From assembly GCF_036688685.1 (NCBI RefSeq), contig NZ_JAQQPS010000011.1, forward strand, positions 156,612 to 220,611: 64,000 nt of DNA. Direction: 5' to 3'. The stretch is from JALYUM01 sp036688685. Lineage in GTDB: Bacteria > Pseudomonadota > Gammaproteobacteria > Burkholderiales > Burkholderiaceae_D. Positions 14,219-21,754 of this stretch are shown here, piece after piece. Positions within the stretch are counted from its first letter, which is position 1. Each line of letters opens with the position of its first letter. The notes beneath the pieces are model-generated. The model ran no database searches and was not told the DNA's origin. It worked only from the letters and a program-made list of their open reading frames with translations. The position numbers and the translations under genes are program-made.

Positions 14219-14875
14219 ATGAAGAAAAGCAAGATAGGCCAGCCTCTTCCCATGCTTGGCCTGCCACAGGAAGCGGGCCAGCAACTGGGCCATGCCGGGC
14301 CGGCGGCATCCGGACTGAACCTGGCGAATCATTTCTTGATCGCCATGCCGTCGATGGATGACCCCGTCTTTGGCGGCACGGTCGTGTACGTCTGCGAGCA
14401 CAACGACAAGGGCGTGCTCGGCGTTATCGTCAACAAGCCCACCGACATGACGATGGAAACCCTGTTCGAACGTATCGACCTGAAACTTGCCGACGACATC
14501 GACGCAGACGTTGTCAATGAAGCCATCCTGTTTGGCGGTCCGGTCCAGGACGACCGCGGGTTTGTCTTGCACACGCCGGGCGAGCGCTATTCGTCGTCGC
14601 TGACCGTCACCCCCGAAGTCGCCTTCACCACCTCCATCGACGTCCTCGAAGCAGTCGCTGCCGGCGACGGCCCGGCGCGCATGCTGGTGTCCATCGGTTA
14701 TGCGGGCTGGAGCCCGGGCCAGCTGGAAGAAGAACTGGCGCGCAATGGCTGGCTCACGGTCGGCGCCGACGCGCACGTGCTGTTCGACCTGCCGGTGGAA
14801 GAACGCTACACGGCCGCCATCAAGTTGCTGGGCATCGACCCGGTCATGCTTGCGTCCGAGGCCGGCCACGCTTGA
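14219..14875 (+). CDS. algH: YqgE/AlgH family protein
   Basis: A 218-residue UPF0301/DUF179 protein. Start ATG 14219 follows a GCGGAGAG ribosome site; a longer frame runs upstream but lacks family similarity. The family core is visible: LANHFLIAMPSMDDPVF, VYVCEHNDKGVLGVIVNKP, LFGGPVQDDRGFVLH, and GYAGWSPGQLEEEL. Biochemical role is unclear; the family is usually linked to ruvX/yqgF, as here. The stop overlaps the ruvX start by one base (TGATG), the first link in a tightly packed operon running to pyrC'. Confidence 0.93.
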   Translation: MKKSKIGQPLPMLGLPQEAGQQLGHAGPAASGLNLANHFLIAMPSMDDPVFGGTVVYVCEHNDKGVLGVIVNKPTDMTMETLFERIDLKLADDIDADVVNEAILFGGPVQDDRGFVLHTPGERYSSSLTVTPEVAFTTSIDVLEAVAAGDGPARMLVSIGYAGWSPGQLEEELARNGWLTVGADAHVLFDLPVEERYTAAIKLLGIDPVMLASEAGHA

Positions 14876-15282
14876 TGATCGAGATCGTTTTTGGCTTTGA
14901 CTTCGGCATCAAGCGTATCGGCATTGCAATGGGCAACACCTTGACCGCGCAGGCGCAGCCGCTGGCCGTGGTCAAGGCGATCGACAATGCCACCCGTTTT
15001 ACCCAGATCGGCGCGCTGATCGAGCAGTGGCGTCCCACGCGCCTGGTGGTCGGCGAGCCGCGCCACCCGGACGGCGCCGAGCACGAGATGACCTTGCGCT
15101 GCCAGCGTTTCGCCAACCAGCTGCACGGCCGCTTCAATCTGCCCGTCACGCTGGTGGACGAACGCTACTCATCGGCGGTGATTTCCGCCAAGCGCGGCGA
15201 GGTCATCGACGACCGCGCCGCCGCCATCATTTTGCAACAATACTTTGACGACCATGCCCATCACAACAACCACGGACTTTGA
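14875..15282 (+). CDS. ruvX: YqgF/RuvX family Holliday-junction resolvase-like nuclease
   Basis: A 135-residue RNase H-fold protein. The start FGFDFGIKRIGIAMGN gives the first catalytic Asp and the phosphate-contact Gly-rich loop. Later VVGEPRHPDG, LVDERYSS (second acidic cluster) and DDRAAAIILQQYF (C-terminal Asp) follow the family pattern. YqgF is implicated in pre-16S rRNA 5'-end processing. The 3' end overlaps pyrR by 29 bp. Confidence 0.93.
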   Translation: MIEIVFGFDFGIKRIGIAMGNTLTAQAQPLAVVKAIDNATRFTQIGALIEQWRPTRLVVGEPRHPDGAEHEMTLRCQRFANQLHGRFNLPVTLVDERYSSAVISAKRGEVIDDRAAAIILQQYFDDHAHHNNHGL

Positions 15283-15787
15283 CGCCGAGGCGCTGTACCG
15301 CACCCTGCTCGAGCAGGTGCGCGCAGGCCTCGCCGGTGTACCGGACGCCGCCATTGTCGGCATCCATTCGGGCGGCGCCTGGCTGGCCCAGCGCCTGGCC
15401 GCTGACCTCGATTTGACGAACCGTCTCGGCTCCATCGACGTGTCGTTCTATCGCGACGATTACGCCAAAAAAGGCTTGCACCCGGACGTCAAACCGACCC
15501 ACATCGGTTTCAATGTCGACCGCGCCAACATCGTGCTGGTCGACGACGTCCTGTACACCGGGCGCACCACGCGCGCGGCGATCAATGTGCTGTTTGACTA
15601 CGGCCGCCCGGCGCGCATCATGCTGGCGGCACTGGCCGATCGGGCCGGACGCGAGCTGCCGGTGGCGGCCGATTTCGTCGGCGTGCACGCCGAGCTGGCG
15701 CCAGGCCAGTCGCTGTCGCTGCAGCGTGGTGAAGACGGCGCTTTGTCGCTGACGGTCGAGGACGATGCGGAGGAACCGCATGCTTAA
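15254..15787 (+). CDS. pyrR: PyrR-type pyrimidine operon regulator / uracil phosphoribosyltransferase
   Basis: A 177-residue type I phosphoribosyltransferase. The PRPP-binding loop VLVDDVLYTGRTTRAAI near residues 94-110 is canonical, and GIHSGGAWLAQRL and IDVSFYRDDY precede it as in PyrR. ATG 15254 was chosen over an upstream TTG. In Gram-positive bacteria PyrR controls pyr mRNA attenuation and has UPRT activity. No pyr attenuator was recognised in this window, so here a salvage UPRT role or an unknown regulatory role are both possible. It overlaps both neighbours, ruvX and pyrB. Confidence 0.92.
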   Translation: MPITTTTDFDAEALYRTLLEQVRAGLAGVPDAAIVGIHSGGAWLAQRLAADLDLTNRLGSIDVSFYRDDYAKKGLHPDVKPTHIGFNVDRANIVLVDDVLYTGRTTRAAINVLFDYGRPARIMLAALADRAGRELPVAADFVGVHAELAPGQSLSLQRGEDGALSLTVEDDAEEPHA

Positions 15788-16745
15788 TCCCCAACTGAAC
15801 AAACACGGCGAACTGCAGCACCTGCTGTCGATCGAAGGCTTGCCGAAATCAATCGTCAATCACATCCTCGACACCGCGTCGAGCTTCGTGAGTATCTCCG
15901 ACCGCGAAGTGAAAAAAGTGCCGCTGATGCGCGGCAAGAGCGTGTTCAACCTGTTCTTCGAAAACTCGACGCGCACCCGCACCACCTTCGAGATCGCGTC
16001 GAAACGCCTGTCGGCCGACGTGATCAACCTGAACATCCAGGCCTCGTCGGCCAGCAAGGGCGAATCGTTGTTGGATACCATCGACAACCTGTCGGCCATG
16101 CACGCCGACATGTTCGTCGTGCGCCACGCGCAGTCGGGCGCACCGTACCTGATCGCCAAGCACCTGATCGACACGAAGCAGTCGCATGTCCACGTGGTCA
16201 ACGCTGGCGACGGCCGCCACGCGCACCCGACCCAGGGCCTGCTCGACATGTACACCATCCGCCACTACAAGAAGGATTTCACCAACCTGACGGTGGCCAT
16301 CGTCGGCGACATCCTGCACAGCCGCGTGGCGCGCTCGGACATCCACGCCCTGACCACCCTGGGCGTGCCGGAAGTGCGCGCGATCGCACCGCACACGCTG
16401 CTGCCCGGCGCCCTCGAGCAGATGGGTGTGCGCGTGTTCACCAACATGGATGAAGGCTTGAAGGGCGTCGACGTGATCATCATGCTGCGCCTGCAGAACG
16501 AACGCATGTCGGGCGCGCTGCTGCCTTCGGCCCAGGAGTATTTTAAAAGTTACGGCCTGACGCCGGAACGCCTGGCGCTGGCCAAGCCCGACGCAATTGT
16601 CATGCACCCGGGCCCGATGAACCGCGGCGTCGAAATCGACTCGGCCGTGGCCGACGGCCCGCAAGCCGTGATCCTGCCGCAGGTGACCTTCGGGATCGCC
16701 GTGCGCATGGCGGTCATGAGCATCCTCGCAGGTGGACACGCATGA
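15780..16745 (+). CDS. pyrB: Aspartate carbamoyltransferase catalytic subunit
   Basis: A 321-residue ATCase that joins carbamoyl phosphate and aspartate, the first committed pyrimidine step. ATG 15780 follows GGAGGAA and overlaps pyrR by 8 bp. The carbamoyl-phosphate loop FFENSTRTRTTFE is near residue 60, SSASKGESLLDT near 90, HPTQGLLDMYTI near 150, and the aspartate loop MLRLQNERM near 235. HPGPMNRGVEI is at the C-terminal side. No pyrI regulatory chain is nearby. It couples (ATGA) to the dihydroorotase-like pyrC', as in Pseudomonas, where the two form one complex. Confidence 0.96.
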   Translation: MLNPQLNKHGELQHLLSIEGLPKSIVNHILDTASSFVSISDREVKKVPLMRGKSVFNLFFENSTRTRTTFEIASKRLSADVINLNIQASSASKGESLLDTIDNLSAMHADMFVVRHAQSGAPYLIAKHLIDTKQSHVHVVNAGDGRHAHPTQGLLDMYTIRHYKKDFTNLTVAIVGDILHSRVARSDIHALTTLGVPEVRAIAPHTLLPGALEQMGVRVFTNMDEGLKGVDVIIMLRLQNERMSGALLPSAQEYFKSYGLTPERLALAKPDAIVMHPGPMNRGVEIDSAVADGPQAVILPQVTFGIAVRMAVMSILAGGHA

Positions 16746-18049
16746 AATTCGCATTGCACCAGACAAGCATGAAACTACATATTCAAAACGGGCGCCTGAT
16801 CGACCCGGCCAACGGCATCGACGCCGTGCGCGATCTGTTCATCGATGGCGGTGTCATCGCCGCCATCGGCACGGCGCCGGCCGGCTTCAACGCCGAACGC
16901 GTGATCGACGCCACCGGCCTCGTGGTCGCGCCGGGCCTGGTCGATTTGTCGGCGCGCCTGCGCGAGCCCGGCTACGAATTCAAGGCCACGCTCGAGTCCG
17001 AGATGCTGGCCGCGATGCAGGGCGGCGTGACGTCGCTGGTGTGCCCGCCCGACACCGACCCGGTGCTCGACGAGCCGGGCCTGGTCGAAATGCTCAAGCA
17101 CCGCGCCAGAAACCTGCACCAGGCGCACGTGCATCCGCTCGGCGCGCTCACGGTCGGCCTGAAAGGCGTCGCCTTGACCGAGATGGCCGAACTGACCGAA
17201 GCCGGCTGCATTGGCTTTTCGCAGGCCGAGGTGCCGATCGAAGACACCAACGTGCTGCTGCGCGCGCTGCAGTACGCGAACACCTTCGGCTACACGGTCT
17301 GGCTGCGTCCCCAGGACGCCCACATCGGTGCCGGCGGCATTGCCCATGCCGGCCCGCTGGCGTCGCGCCTGGGTCTGTCCGGCGTGCCGGTGATGGCCGA
17401 GACCATCGCCCTGCACACCATCTTTGAATTGGTGCGCGCCACCGGCGCACGCGTGCACCTGTGCCGCCTGTCGTCGGCGGCCGGCCTGGAGCTGGTGCGC
17501 GCGGCCAAAAAAGAGGGCTTGCCCGTGACCTGCGACGTCGGCGTGCACCACCTGCACATGACCGACGCCGACATCGGCTTCTTCGACTCCAACGCGCGAC
17601 TGACGCCGCCGCTGCGCGCCCAGCGCGACCGCGATGCGATCCGCGCCGGCCTGCTCGACGGCACCGTGGACGCGGTTTGTTCCGACCACACACCGGTCGA
17701 CGACGACGAAAAGCTGCTGCCGTTCGGCGAAGCGTCGCCTGGCGCCACCGGCCTGGAACTGCTGCTCTCGCTGATGCTGAAATGGGCCGATGATCAACAC
17801 GACCCTGCGGCGCTGTCGCGCGCGCTGGCCAAAGTGAGCATCGACGCGGCGCGCGTGGCGGGCCTGCCGGCCGGCGACCTGGCCGTCGGTAACGCCGCCG
17901 ACGTGGTGCTGTTCGACCCGAATGCACGCTGGCTGGTGAATGGCGCCGCGCTGGCCAGCCAAGGCAAGCACACGCCCTTCCTCGGCTACGAACTGGCCGG
18001 GCAGGTACGCGCCACCATCGTCGCCGGCCGGGTCGCGTTCGAGCGCTGA
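16742..18049 (+). CDS. pyrC': Dihydroorotase-like protein lacking the catalytic HxH (PyrC'/PyrX type)
   Basis: A 435-residue amidohydrolase-fold protein. An ATG at 16742 has a GCAGGTGG ribosome site and overlaps the pyrB stop; a second ATG at 16769 gives the more family-like start MKLHIQNGRLIDP. Active dihydroorotases carry D-x-H-x-H-x-R here. This protein has D68-L-S70-A-R72-L-R74, so both metal-binding histidines are gone. The later HHL and SDHTP motifs remain. In Pseudomonas putida the similar PyrC' is inactive and supports ATCase assembly, so the same is inferred here. A functional dihydroorotase must be encoded elsewhere. Confidence 0.9.
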   Translation: MKFALHQTSMKLHIQNGRLIDPANGIDAVRDLFIDGGVIAAIGTAPAGFNAERVIDATGLVVAPGLVDLSARLREPGYEFKATLESEMLAAMQGGVTSLVCPPDTDPVLDEPGLVEMLKHRARNLHQAHVHPLGALTVGLKGVALTEMAELTEAGCIGFSQAEVPIEDTNVLLRALQYANTFGYTVWLRPQDAHIGAGGIAHAGPLASRLGLSGVPVMAETIALHTIFELVRATGARVHLCRLSSAAGLELVRAAKKEGLPVTCDVGVHHLHMTDADIGFFDSNARLTPPLRAQRDRDAIRAGLLDGTVDAVCSDHTPVDDDEKLLPFGEASPGATGLELLLSLMLKWADDQHDPAALSRALAKVSIDAARVAGLPAGDLAVGNAADVVLFDPNARWLVNGAALASQGKHTPFLGYELAGQVRATIVAGRVAFER

Positions 18050-18058
18050 TCAGCCACT

Positions 18059-18811
18059 TTGCGCTTCACAACCTCCCTGCGTCTGGCGCGCATTGGCGTG
18101 CACCTGGCGCTGGGCCTGGCCACCTGCGCGCTGGTCTTTCCGTGGGCCTCGCCGGCGCTGCGGGGACGTATCGTGCGGCGCTGGTCGCGCGCTCTGCTGC
18201 ACATTTTTCGGGTGCAGCTCGAGCCTGCTGCCGGCGTGCCCGCCCTGGGCCACGCGCTGGTGGCGGCCAATCACGTCTCGTGGCTGGATATCTTCGTTAT
18301 CAATGCATATCACCCGTGCCGCTTCGTCGCCAAGGCCGAGATCCGCGCATGGCCGGTGCTGGGCTGGCTCGCCTACAAGGCCGGCACCGTGTTCATTGCA
18401 CGCGGCAGCCGGCGTGAACTGCGGCTGATCTTCAAGGGCATCGTCGAGGCGCTGCACGACGGCGAGCGCGTCGCGTTTTTCCCGGAAGGGACCACCGCGC
18501 GCCAAGGCAGCCTGCTGCCGTTTCACGCCAACCTGTTCGAGGCGGCGATCGATGCGCAGGTGGCGCTGCAGCCGTATGCGCTTTCTTACGTGGATGACCA
18601 AGGCTTGCCGCATGCGTCGATCGACTACCTCGACGACACCACGTTCGGGCAAAGTATCCGGATGATTCTGAGCGGGCCGCCGGTGCGGGCGCGCTTGACG
18701 TGCCTGGCGCCGATCGACGCACAGGGCGCGCACCGGCGCGACCTGGCGCAGGCGACGCAGGCAGCGGTGGAGGCGGCGCTGTCGGACGTTGTTAGTACCG
18801 ATTCCCGATAG
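18059..18811 (+). CDS. plsC: 1-acyl-sn-glycerol-3-phosphate acyltransferase family protein
   Basis: A 250-residue PlsC-domain protein. One N-terminal hydrophobic segment (about residues 10-30) is followed by the catalytic NHVSWLD (HxxxxD) motif near residue 76 and the glycerophosphate-binding FPEGTTARQG near 142. It would acylate lysophosphatidic acid or a related lysolipid at the inner membrane. The TTG start at 18059 lies 9 bp after pyrC', with no better candidate upstream. A second PlsC-domain protein is encoded at 26942-27667, so the two may differ in substrate; this one is only about the pyr operon's distal neighbour. Confidence 0.88.
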   Translation: MRFTTSLRLARIGVHLALGLATCALVFPWASPALRGRIVRRWSRALLHIFRVQLEPAAGVPALGHALVAANHVSWLDIFVINAYHPCRFVAKAEIRAWPVLGWLAYKAGTVFIARGSRRELRLIFKGIVEALHDGERVAFFPEGTTARQGSLLPFHANLFEAAIDAQVALQPYALSYVDDQGLPHASIDYLDDTTFGQSIRMILSGPPVRARLTCLAPIDAQGAHRRDLAQATQAAVEAALSDVVSTDSR

Positions 18812-18906
18812 ACCGTCGCCCTCGCGAAGGCGGGGGCTATGCCATCCAAGATCAACGATAACACTGACCGGAGGTGCTATGGGTCCCCGCCTGCGCGGGG
18901 ATGACG
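18811..18906. repeat. Paired-palindrome intergenic repeat, copy 1
   Basis: Two inverted copies of a roughly 29-bp unit (18811-18842 and 18878-18906) flank a 35-bp spacer. Each arm is itself an imperfect GC-rich palindrome of the CCCCGC-n-GCGGGG type ending in GATGAC/GTC. It starts on the last base of the acyltransferase stop codon and lies between convergent genes. Related copies occur at 31414, 36831 and 45726. It is a REP/BIME-like element, and such an arrangement may also act as a terminator. Confidence 0.8.
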
Positions 18907-18929
18907 AGGTGGTGGATGAAACGTCGCGC

Positions 18930-19775
18930 TTACTTTTTCCCACCCGCCTTCAAATACTCAGGACAATCCACCTGCAACAGCGTCCGGTCGTCCAGGCAAA
19001 CCGCACTGAGCTTCCCGCCCCAGACGCAGCCGCTGTCGACCCCCAGTAAATTCGGCCGCATCAACAGTCCCAGCGCCGACCAGTGCCCGAACGCCACGGT
19101 GATATCCGCCGTTTTCCGGCCCGCCAGATCGAACCACGGGACCAGATTCGACCCCGGCGGCCCGGCATCGCTTTCCTTGTGCGCGAAATCCATTGTGCCG
19201 TCCGGCGCGCACAGGCGCATGCGCGTGAGGGCGTTGACGATGCAGCGGATGCGTTCGGTGCCGGTCAAGGTGTCGCTCCAGCGCGCCGGCAGGTTGCCGT
19301 ACATCGTCGCCAGAAAATCGATCCAGCCCGGACCGCGCAGCACGGCCTGCACTTCGCCGGCCAGTTGCATGGTCTGCATCGGCGTCCATTGCGGCGCCAC
19401 GCCGGCGTGCACGAGCAGGCAGCCGGCAGCCATGATGGCCATCGGACGCATGCGCAGCCAGGCGACCAGTTCGTCGCGGTCGGGCGCGGCCAATATCTCG
19501 TCGAGCGTGTCGGAGCGACTGGCCGACTGGGCGCCGCTGGCCACCGCCAGCAAATGCAGGTCGTGGTTGCCCAGCAGCGCCTCAACGCGCCCGCCGCTTT
19601 CGGTTTGCCATTGCTTCAGGTCGCGCAGGGCCTGCAGCGATTGCGGGCCGCGGTTGATCAGGTCACCCACGAACATGATGCTGGCGTCGCCGCCGGCATC
19701 GACGCCGATCTGGTCCACCAGCAAGCGTGCTTCGTGGGCACACCCCTGCAGGTCGCCGATAACGTAAGTCCTCAT
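18930..19775 (-). CDS. apaH: Symmetrical bis(5'-nucleosyl)-tetraphosphatase
   Basis: A 281-residue metallophosphatase (E. coli ApaH is 280). The PPP-family motifs are present: GDLQGC near residue 8, GDLINRGP near 36 and GNHDLHL near 63. It hydrolyses Ap4A to two ADP. The start is set at ATG 19775 (MRTYVIGD), because the seven extra residues from an upstream ATG have no family counterpart. It is divergent from the sugar-phosphate transferase gene and convergent with the acyltransferase, with a palindromic repeat in between. Confidence 0.95.
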   Translation of the reverse strand: MRTYVIGDLQGCAHEARLLVDQIGVDAGGDASIMFVGDLINRGPQSLQALRDLKQWQTESGGRVEALLGNHDLHLLAVASGAQSASRSDTLDEILAAPDRDELVAWLRMRPMAIMAAGCLLVHAGVAPQWTPMQTMQLAGEVQAVLRGPGWIDFLATMYGNLPARWSDTLTGTERIRCIVNALTRMRLCAPDGTMDFAHKESDAGPPGSNLVPWFDLAGRKTADITVAFGHWSALGLLMRPNLLGVDSGCVWGGKLSAVCLDDRTLLQVDCPEYLKAGGKK

Positions 19776-19992
19776 GGTGCGGTTTTCACTTTGCATCCTC
19801 GATTGAATAAAACGGCTGAGCCGTAAACGCCTATTTTAAGCGCGATCGCACAATACCCGCGCCTGCCGCGATGCATCATGACAGGGCGGTTTCCACGAGG
19901 CGATTCCGGTACAATCAAACCGAGACCAGGGCCAGGCATGCAGGGTGAAGGGTCACTCCCGATGATTGCGCGGAAAACTACAAAGACGAATC

Positions 19993-21087
19993 ATGTTTTC
20001 ATTCCTGGTCAGCTTTATTTCGTCCGCCCTTCTGACATTACTCGTCATTAAGCAGGCCAGGCTGCATCGGCGCGCACTTGATGCCGATTTTGACGCGGTG
20101 CAAAAAGTCCATGTCCATCCGGTCGCCCGCATCGGCGGCTTGCCGATTTTTCTGGCGGTCGGAATTTCCACTGCTATTTCCATCTGGCGGGTACCGGCAC
20201 TGGGCCATTGGACATTTTCCCTGTTGGTCTGCTCGTCCATCGCTTTTATCGGCGGTATCGTCGAGGACTACACGGGCACGGTGCGTGCATCGCGCCGCCT
20301 GATTTTGACGATGATCGCCGCCTGGCTCGGCTATATCCTGCTCGATGCCAGGCTGGGAAGGATCGATCTGCCGTTTGGATCGATCGCCATCACCGCATCC
20401 TGGCTGGTGTTGCCCATTACAATACTGGCGGTGGCCGGGATCGCCAATGCCGTCAATATTATCGACGGATTCAATGGCCTGGCCAGCGTGGTGACGATCT
20501 GCATGTTCATTTCATTGGCGTGTGTCGCATGGCAGGTGGGCGATGTATTCGTCCTGGTAACGGCGTTGATGGTGGCCGGCGCCACCGCTGGATTCCTCAT
20601 CTGGAATTACCCGCTGGGATTGATTTTTTTGGGCGATGGCGGCGCCTACTTTATCGGTTTCATGCTGGGCGAATTGGCCCTGCTGCTGGTGATGCGCAAT
20701 CCCCAGGTGTCGACCTGGTACGCTGCCTTATTGCTGATCTATCCTGCATTCGAAACGCTGTTTTCTGCATGGCGCCGCATGTTTGTGCGGGGCAAATCCC
20801 CGGCCATGCCAGATGGTATTCACTTGCATAGTTTGATATTTCGGCGCATTGTTCAATGGACCGTCGGCCGAAAAGAAGCGCGTGCACTGATGCGCCGGAA
20901 CTCACTGACTTCGCCTTACTTGTGGCTGTTTTCTTTGACGGCGGTTATCCCTGCGACGATGTTTTGGCGCGACACCAGTGTATTGATATGCTGCTGTCTA
21001 TTGTTCATGATCAGCTACATCTGGTTGTACGCACGTATTGTCCGATTTAAGTCGCCGCGCTGGCTTATCTTTAGAAAAAAGAAGTGA
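19993..21087 (+). CDS. WecA/MraY-like undecaprenyl-phosphate sugar-1-phosphate transferase
   Basis: A 364-residue multi-spanning membrane protein with about ten hydrophobic segments. Family signatures: VHPVARIGGLPIFL after the first helix, NIIDGFNGLASV (the NxxNxxDGxxGL Asp motif), FLGDGGAYFIGF, and the cytoplasmic GIHLHSLIFRR (HxH-type loop). It would move a UDP-linked HexNAc-1-phosphate onto undecaprenyl phosphate to start an O-antigen, enterobacterial-type or capsule polymer. No other glycan genes lie beside it. The start is uncertain (ATG 19993 or TTG 19966). Confidence 0.85.
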   Translation: MFSFLVSFISSALLTLLVIKQARLHRRALDADFDAVQKVHVHPVARIGGLPIFLAVGISTAISIWRVPALGHWTFSLLVCSSIAFIGGIVEDYTGTVRASRRLILTMIAAWLGYILLDARLGRIDLPFGSIAITASWLVLPITILAVAGIANAVNIIDGFNGLASVVTICMFISLACVAWQVGDVFVLVTALMVAGATAGFLIWNYPLGLIFLGDGGAYFIGFMLGELALLLVMRNPQVSTWYAALLLIYPAFETLFSAWRRMFVRGKSPAMPDGIHLHSLIFRRIVQWTVGRKEARALMRRNSLTSPYLWLFSLTAVIPATMFWRDTSVLICCCLLFMISYIWLYARIVRFKSPRWLIFRKKK

Positions 21088-21118
21088 TGTAAAGTATTTT
21101 GTTCGAGTTTGTAGTATA

Positions 21119-21147
21119 TTGCGACAATTAGTGAGAATTCACTTAAA
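21119..21147 (+). promoter_or_regulatory. Candidate sigma-70 promoter with inverted repeat upstream of the H-NS-like gene
   Basis: TTGCGA at 21119-21124, a 17-bp spacer, then CTTAAA at 21142-21147, in an AT-rich stretch about 30 bp before the ATG. The spacer contains a perfect 5-bp inverted repeat, AGTGA-GAAT-TCACT (21130-21143), which could be an operator. The evidence is sequence pattern only. Confidence 0.35.
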
Positions 21148-21176
21148 CTGTTTCAACCACTACTTCTAAAGGAACC

Positions 21177-21488
21177 ATGATGGATCTGTCGAATATGTCC
21201 GTAGGCGACCTGCGTAATCTGCAGGAACAAATCAAGCAAGAAATGAAGCAGCGCGAGCACCAGGAAGTGTCGAAAGCCCGTGAACAGATCCTGGCAATTG
21301 CCCAAAGCGTTGGCGTGCCACTGAAAGACCTGATGGCATCGGCAAAAGTATCGAAGCAAGGTACCGTTGCAGTGCGGTTCCGTCATCCAGATAATGCAGC
21401 CCAGCAGTGGACCGGCCGCGGCCGTCAACCTAAATGGGTCAAGGAATGGGTCGAAGGCGGTAAATCGATCGACAAGCTGCGCGTTTAA
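21177..21488 (+). CDS. hns: H-NS-like nucleoid-associated protein
   Basis: A 103-residue protein with the H-NS layout. A charged N-terminal helical oligomerization part (VGDLRNLQEQIKQEMKQRE, residues about 9-28) is followed by a linker and the C-terminal DNA-binding motif WTGRGRQPKWVKEWVEGG, with the core RGRQPKW equivalent of the AT-hook-like loop. The AAAGGAACC ribosome site is right before ATG 21177; a second ATG follows immediately. It silences AT-rich DNA and shapes the nucleoid. It is monocistronic, with its own AT-rich upstream region. Confidence 0.93.
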   Translation: MMDLSNMSVGDLRNLQEQIKQEMKQREHQEVSKAREQILAIAQSVGVPLKDLMASAKVSKQGTVAVRFRHPDNAAQQWTGRGRQPKWVKEWVEGGKSIDKLRV

Positions 21489-21599
21489 GTCTGGATTAAG
21501 CTTTATTGCAACCTGGTATTATCTATGTTGGTAATAAGTTGCAATTAAGTTATTAAGACGACGGCGAGATGAAACGCTCGCTGTTGTGTCAGTGCAGGC

Positions 21600-21641
21600 G
21601 GCAAGCACGCGGGTCCACATTCCCTCTGGACCCCGCTTGCC
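21600..21641. terminator. Stem-loop between the H-NS-like gene and the phosphohexomutase gene
   Basis: Two stacked stems: GGCAAGC at 21600-21606 pairs with 21635-21641, and GGGTCCA at 21611-21617 pairs with 21627-21633, with a small internal bulge and a 9-nt loop. There is no clear T-run, so it may be a factor-dependent terminator or a leader structure of the downstream gene. Confidence 0.4.
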
Positions 21642-21754
21642 GTTACAATACCTACTTCCGTTTTTCTTCATTCTGGCGCACACAATCATTGAATCGCTTT
21701 GCCGGCATCATCGGCGTGGGCATCGATGCACGCCGATACTCCGAGGTTCATACT

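Noticed and set aside
16775..17971. 398-codon minus-strand frame opposite pyrC'
   Set aside because: A shadow of the coding strand, rich in Arg, His and Gln, with no motifs. The plus-strand product is a clear dihydroorotase homologue.
18811..18906. CRISPR-like repeat array
   Set aside because: The repeats are two inverted arms with a single spacer, not a series of direct repeats with unique spacers; no cas genes are present in the window.
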